The translations under genes and the position numbers were made by a program. From Streptomyces aurantiogriseus (GTDB lineage: Bacteria > Actinomycetota > Actinomycetes > Streptomycetales > Streptomycetaceae): a stretch of 64,000 bases of DNA. Under the pieces are notes generated by a model, which did no database searches, was not told the origin of the DNA, and was given only the letters and a program-made list of their open reading frames with translations. Location of the stretch: the NCBI RefSeq assembly GCF_014649375.1, contig NZ_BMSX01000002.1, positions 504,619 through 568,618 of the forward strand. Reading direction: 5' to 3'. Positions 61,501 through 64,000 of the stretch are shown here, piece by piece. Positions within the stretch are counted from its first letter, which is position 1, and the number at the start of each line of letters is the position of its first letter.

Positions 61501-62186
61501 CCAAGTACAACCCGGCACGCACCTGGACCGCGGAGAACTCCGTGGGCATCGGCGGCGCCTACCTGTGCATCTACGGCATGGAGGGTCCCGGTGGCTACCA
61601 GTTCGTCGGCCGCACCGTGCAGATATGGAACCGGTTCCGCAGGGGCGGACTGTTCGAGGACGCGCCGTGGGCGCTGCGCTTCTTCGACCGCATCGAGTGG
61701 TACCCCGTCACCGCGGAGGAACTGCTCGAACTGCGCGCCGAGACCGACGCCGGCCGCGGTGCCTTCCAGACCGAGGAGGGGGCTTTCTCGATCGCCGAGT
61801 ACAACGCCTTCCTGTCCGCCGAGGCCGACTCGATCGCCGCTTTCCGCAAGCGGCAGAGCGCCGCGTTCGAGGCCGAGAAGGATCGCTGGCGGGCCGCCGG
61901 CGAGTTCGACCGGGACGACGATCCCGAACCCGCGACCGCGAGTGCCGTCGCGGTCGCCGTCCCGGACGGCGCGGTCCCGGTCACCGCGCCGTTCACCGCC
62001 ACCGTCTGGCAGACCGTCGCCGAGCCGGGCGCCGTCGTCGCCGAGGGTGACCCGATCCTCTCCCTGGAGGCGATGAAGATGGAGTCGAAGGTGCGCGCCC
62101 CCGCCGCCGGGACCCTGCTGGAGATCTACGTCAAGCCCGGCGAACAGGTCGCCCCCGGCCAGGTCCTCGCGGCGGTGCGGGCATGA
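58590..62186 (+). CDS. Biotin-dependent urea/guanidine carboxylase
   Basis: The 1198-residue protein has, in order, a biotin carboxylase (VLVANRGEIARRVIRTAG, about 5-450, with KATGGGGGIGMQ and EVNTRLQVEHPVTEE). A KipA-like domain begins near 465 (LVPGAMTTVQDLPGRLGYWH), then a KipI-like/carboxyltransferase region, and a biotinyl domain with EAMKMES (Lys about 1163). This is urea carboxylase architecture. With UAAP1/2 and allophanate hydrolase, guanidine is the more likely substrate. GTG 58590 overlaps UAAP2 by 4 bases. The upstream open frame is not used. Confidence 0.93.
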   Translation: MTRPTAVLVANRGEIARRVIRTAGKMGLGTVAVFSDADRAAPHVREADHAVHLGPAPARDSYLRGDAIIEAALTHGAGIIHPGYGFLSENAAFARAVEEAGLRFAGPTADQITAFGEKHTARALARAAGVPLLAGTELLASAEEAATAAESIGLPVMVKATGGGGGIGMQACATADEVREAFARVAALAESHFGSAGVFLERLVRPARHVEVQAFGDGAGRIAVFGDRDCSLQRRNQKVIEEAPAPALPARVRELLRDSSRRLLASVGYRGAGTVEFVYDPVREEAAFLEVNTRLQVEHPVTEEAYGVDLVALMLTLARDGSVDDAVFAREWTPAGHAVEARVYAEDPGKDSAPSSGLITRAAFPGQGADDIPGVRVDGFAETGLEISPYYDPMLAKVIAQGPDRDTAFDVLGRALAASRVDGVVTNLGLLRSLTVRGEVREAVHSTSTLATTADPEPRIDVLVPGAMTTVQDLPGRLGYWHVGVPPSGPFDPVSFAEANLAVGNPAGAPALEVTAGGLTLRFSAADVVAVTGAPVPVTVDGTAAALWEPVPVPAGGTLVVGACHGPGLRSYVAVRGGVDVPAYLGSASTFTLGGFGGHGGRALLAGDVLRPGAARAAGGGPTPPERRPAITSHWRIGVTEGPHAAPEFFTREDIDTLYATDYGVHHNSARTGIRLIGPTPRWARQDGGEAGLHPSNIHDTPYAVGALDFTGDTPIILGPDGPSLGGFVCPAVVASGDLWKLGQLRPGDSVRFVPVKEAEAAALDARRASPALISAGGDGDDGVLGRLEATDDRPSVTYRRDGDDNVLVEYGPMVLDLGLRMRVHALQETLAAHAPDGIVDVTPGIRSLQVHTDARRLKARDLTVLLRELEDEVPPTNELVVPSRTVRLPLSWDDPATRLAIERYMAGVRDDAPWCPWNIEFIRRVNGLETADDVYRTVFDASYLVLGLGDVYLGAPVATPLDPRHRLVTTKYNPARTWTAENSVGIGGAYLCIYGMEGPGGYQFVGRTVQIWNRFRRGGLFEDAPWALRFFDRIEWYPVTAEELLELRAETDAGRGAFQTEEGAFSIAEYNAFLSAEADSIAAFRKRQSAAFEAEKDRWRAAGEFDRDDDPEPATASAVAVAVPDGAVPVTAPFTATVWQTVAEPGAVVAEGDPILSLEAMKMESKVRAPAAGTLLEIYVKPGEQVAPGQVLAAVRA

Positions 62187-63895
62187 GCGCCATGACACCG
62201 GCCGCACGCGTCGAGGCCGCCTACGGCCGCATCGAGAGCGCCGGCCGGCCCGAGATCTGGATCCACCTCAGGCCCCGCGACGAGGTCCTCGCCGAGGCGG
62301 CCGGGATCGACCCGGCGCTGCCGCTGGCCGGCCTGGTCGCGGCCGTCAAGGACAACATCGATGTGGCCGGCCTGCCCACGACCGCGGGCGCCCCGTCGTA
62401 CGTCTACCGGCCGCGGGTGGACGCGCCCGCGGTGGCGCGGCTGCGCGCGGCCGGCGCGGTGGTGCTCGGGAAGACCAATCTGGACCAGTTCGCCACTGGC
62501 CTGGTCGGCACCCGCAGCCCGTACGGCGCGGTACGCAACGCCTGGGACACGGCCCGTGTCTCCGGCGGGTCGTCCTCCGGCTCCGCCGTCGCGGTCGCGC
62601 TGGGCATCGCCGACATCGCGCTCGGCACCGACACGGCCGGCTCCGGACGGGTGCCGGCCGCCCTCAACGGCATCGTCGGGGTCAAGCCCACCAAGGGCCT
62701 GGTGCCGGTGACCGGGGTGGTCCCCGCCTGCCACACCCTCGACTGCGTGACCGTCTTCGCCCGTGACCTGCGGCTCGCCCGCATCGCCGCGGAGATCGTC
62801 GAGGGCCCCGACCCGGCCGACCCGCTCTCCCGCACCGGCCCCCAGCTCCCGCCGCCACCCGCGCGCCCCAAAGTCGCCGTCCCGGCTCAAGAGCATCTGA
62901 CGGGCATGGCCGACGGCTGGCGGGAGGCCTTCGGCGCCGCGGTCGCCCGCCTGGCGAGCACCGGGGCGGAGATCGTCGAGGCCGACATCACCCCGCTGCT
63001 CGAGGCCGCGCAACTGCTGTACGGCGGCGCGTTCGTCGCCGCGCGGTACGCCGCCGTGGGCGAGCACCTGGAGAAGCACCGCGACCTGATCGGGACGGAC
63101 CTCGACCCCACCGTCGCCTCCATCGTGCTGGCCGGCCGGGAGAAGACCGCCGCCGACTGGGTCGCCGACACCGCCCGTCTCGCCGCCCTCGGCGCCGCCG
63201 GACGCGCGGCCCTCGACGGCTGCGCCGCGCTCCTGACCCCGACCACCACCTGGCACCCCACCCTCGACGAGGTGACAGCCGATCCGGTCGGCGCCAATGC
63301 CCGGATGGGGCGCTTCACCAACTTCGCCAACCTGCTGGACTGCGCCTCGCTCGCCGTTCCCGCCGGGTTCGTGGACGGCCTGCCGTTCGGCGTGATGTTC
63401 ACCGGCCCGGCGTTCTCCGACCGCGCTCTGGCCGCCCTGGCCGAGCGGCTCGCCAACCCGGGGCTCGACCTGTTCGTGGTAGGCGCCCACCTCACGGGAC
63501 AGCCGCTCAACGCCCAGTTGGTGCAGGCGGGCGGCACGCTGGTGGGCCCGGCACGCACCGCCGGCGGCTACCGGCTGTACGCCCTGGCCACCGAGCCGCC
63601 CAAGCCGGGCCTGGCCCGGGTGGCCGAGGGCGGGCCGGGCGCCGATACCGGACCGGGCCGCGGCACGGGAGCAGACGGCGGGTCGGCAACAGGCATCGAG
63701 GGCGAGATCTGGCGGCTGCCGGCTTCGGGGTTCGGGGCGTTCACCGCCGCCGTTCCCGCGCCGATGACCATCGGTACCGTCGAGTTGGCCGACGGGCGGC
63801 AGGTCAGCGGCTTCCTCGTGGAGCCGTACGCCGTCGAGGGCGCGCCCGACATCACTCGCTTCGGCGGCTGGCGGGCCTATCAGGCCTCAGCATGA
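62183..63895 (+). CDS. atzF: Allophanate hydrolase
   Basis: The 570-residue protein has an amidase-signature domain with Lys56 (VKDNID), the SGGSSSGSAVA loop (cis-Ser about 131) and DTAGSGR (nucleophile Ser154). The allophanate-specific C-terminal domain (about 440-570) ends in YAVEGAPDITRFGGWRAYQ. It splits allophanate to ammonia and carbon dioxide. ATG 62183 overlaps the carboxylase TGA by 4 bases (ATGA). It is the last step of the operon's pathway. About 40 residues between domains are Gly/Ala rich and variable. Confidence 0.94.
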   Translation: MSAMTPAARVEAAYGRIESAGRPEIWIHLRPRDEVLAEAAGIDPALPLAGLVAAVKDNIDVAGLPTTAGAPSYVYRPRVDAPAVARLRAAGAVVLGKTNLDQFATGLVGTRSPYGAVRNAWDTARVSGGSSSGSAVAVALGIADIALGTDTAGSGRVPAALNGIVGVKPTKGLVPVTGVVPACHTLDCVTVFARDLRLARIAAEIVEGPDPADPLSRTGPQLPPPPARPKVAVPAQEHLTGMADGWREAFGAAVARLASTGAEIVEADITPLLEAAQLLYGGAFVAARYAAVGEHLEKHRDLIGTDLDPTVASIVLAGREKTAADWVADTARLAALGAAGRAALDGCAALLTPTTTWHPTLDEVTADPVGANARMGRFTNFANLLDCASLAVPAGFVDGLPFGVMFTGPAFSDRALAALAERLANPGLDLFVVGAHLTGQPLNAQLVQAGGTLVGPARTAGGYRLYALATEPPKPGLARVAEGGPGADTGPGRGTGADGGSATGIEGEIWRLPASGFGAFTAAVPAPMTIGTVELADGRQVSGFLVEPYAVEGAPDITRFGGWRAYQASA

Positions 63896-63916
63896 CCGTC
63901 GGGCGACAGTGCCGCG

Positions 63917-63955
63917 ACCCCGGTGCCGGGCGCCGCGGAGGTCCGCCACCGGGGT
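63917..63955. terminator. Weak hairpin after the carboxylase operon
   Basis: ACCCCGGTG (63917-63925) pairs with CACCGGGGT (63947-63955), a 9-bp stem with a 21-base GC-rich loop that can fold further. It lies 22 bases after the allophanate hydrolase stop. Confidence 0.5.
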
Positions 63956-63969
63956 GGCAGGATGGGACC

Positions 63970-64000
63970 ATGTCGATCACGCGTCCCCGCCAAGGCAGAC
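63970..64000 (+). CDS. Start of a further gene, cut by the window end
   Basis: An ATG at 63970 opens MSITRPRQGR and the frame runs off the window. Its N-terminus is basic. Nothing more can be said of function. Its real start could also be elsewhere since only ten codons are seen. Confidence 0.35.
   Translation, partial: MSITRPRQGR

Noticed and set aside
1..64000. CRISPR arrays, insertion sequences or phage genes
   Set aside because: No spaced direct repeats of CRISPR size, transposase motifs or phage structural genes were seen.

Overview
The window is high-GC DNA from an actinomycete, almost certainly a Streptomyces. The reasons are strong GC3 codon bias, frequent GTG/TTG starts, and diagnostic genes: a two-domain small laccase (SCO6712 type), a WhiB-like protein, an SsgA-like sporulation protein (ssgD type) and a macrodomain protein (SCO6735 type). 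Those SCO assignments rest on remembered family resemblance; no search was run. I find no rRNA, CRISPR array, insertion sequence, phage or plasmid genes.

Layout. 1-2.7 kb: a CoA-transferase pair divergent from a MarR regulator, then a DUF3048 lipoprotein. 2.9-6.3 kb: a formaldehyde-dehydrogenase-like ADH and a divergent NHEJ pair (ATP-dependent ligase and LigD-type primase). 6.3-14.2 kb: two very large secreted multidomain proteins (ThuA + sorbosone dehydrogenase; cupredoxin + OmpL47 repeats + DUF1080) divergent from a laccase, then a LacI regulator and a VOC protein. 14.4-21.2 kb: a WhiB-like gene followed by an unusual module. Two tRNA-like genes lie just upstream of a degenerate SDR with a Cys4 ribbon and a ribonuclease-inhibitor-type LRR protein. 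These face a tandem-AAA MoxR ATPase and a metallopeptidase/VWA protein, with a third tRNA-like gene beyond. 21.2-30.9 kb: mostly housekeeping and accessory genes (serine protease, acyl-ACP desaturase, dimethylargininase, ABC-F ATPase, ssgD, BNR propeller, endonuclease V). 30.9-45.1 kb: a beta-oxidation operon (CoA transferase, thiolase, FadB-like) facing a MerR regulator, an amino-acid permease, the macrodomain protein, an arginase-like protein and two secreted peptidases. 45.1-45.5 kb: degraded gene remnants.

45.5-64 kb is a nitrogen-scavenging island. A minus-strand operon (cyclic-amide/polysaccharide deacetylase-type hydrolase, APC permease, two SDRs, ureohydrolase) diverges from a PucR regulator. 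It is followed by an unrecognised gene, a Tat-exported formamidase-like protein, and a tightly coupled plus-strand operon. That operon encodes an APC permease, two DUF1989 proteins (UAAP1/UAAP2, now known as carboxyguanidine deiminase subunits), a biotin carboxylase of the urea/guanidine type and allophanate hydrolase. By family knowledge it reads as guanidine rather than simple urea assimilation.

The most promising candidate for an undescribed system is 14.7-21.2 kb. Three tRNA-like RNAs with different anticodons share one D-arm signature and bracket four unusual protein genes, and the AAA/VWA operon carries an exact LexA-independent (RecA-NDp/PafBC-type) damage-promoter decamer. The same decamer also lies upstream of the VOC gene and the macrodomain gene.
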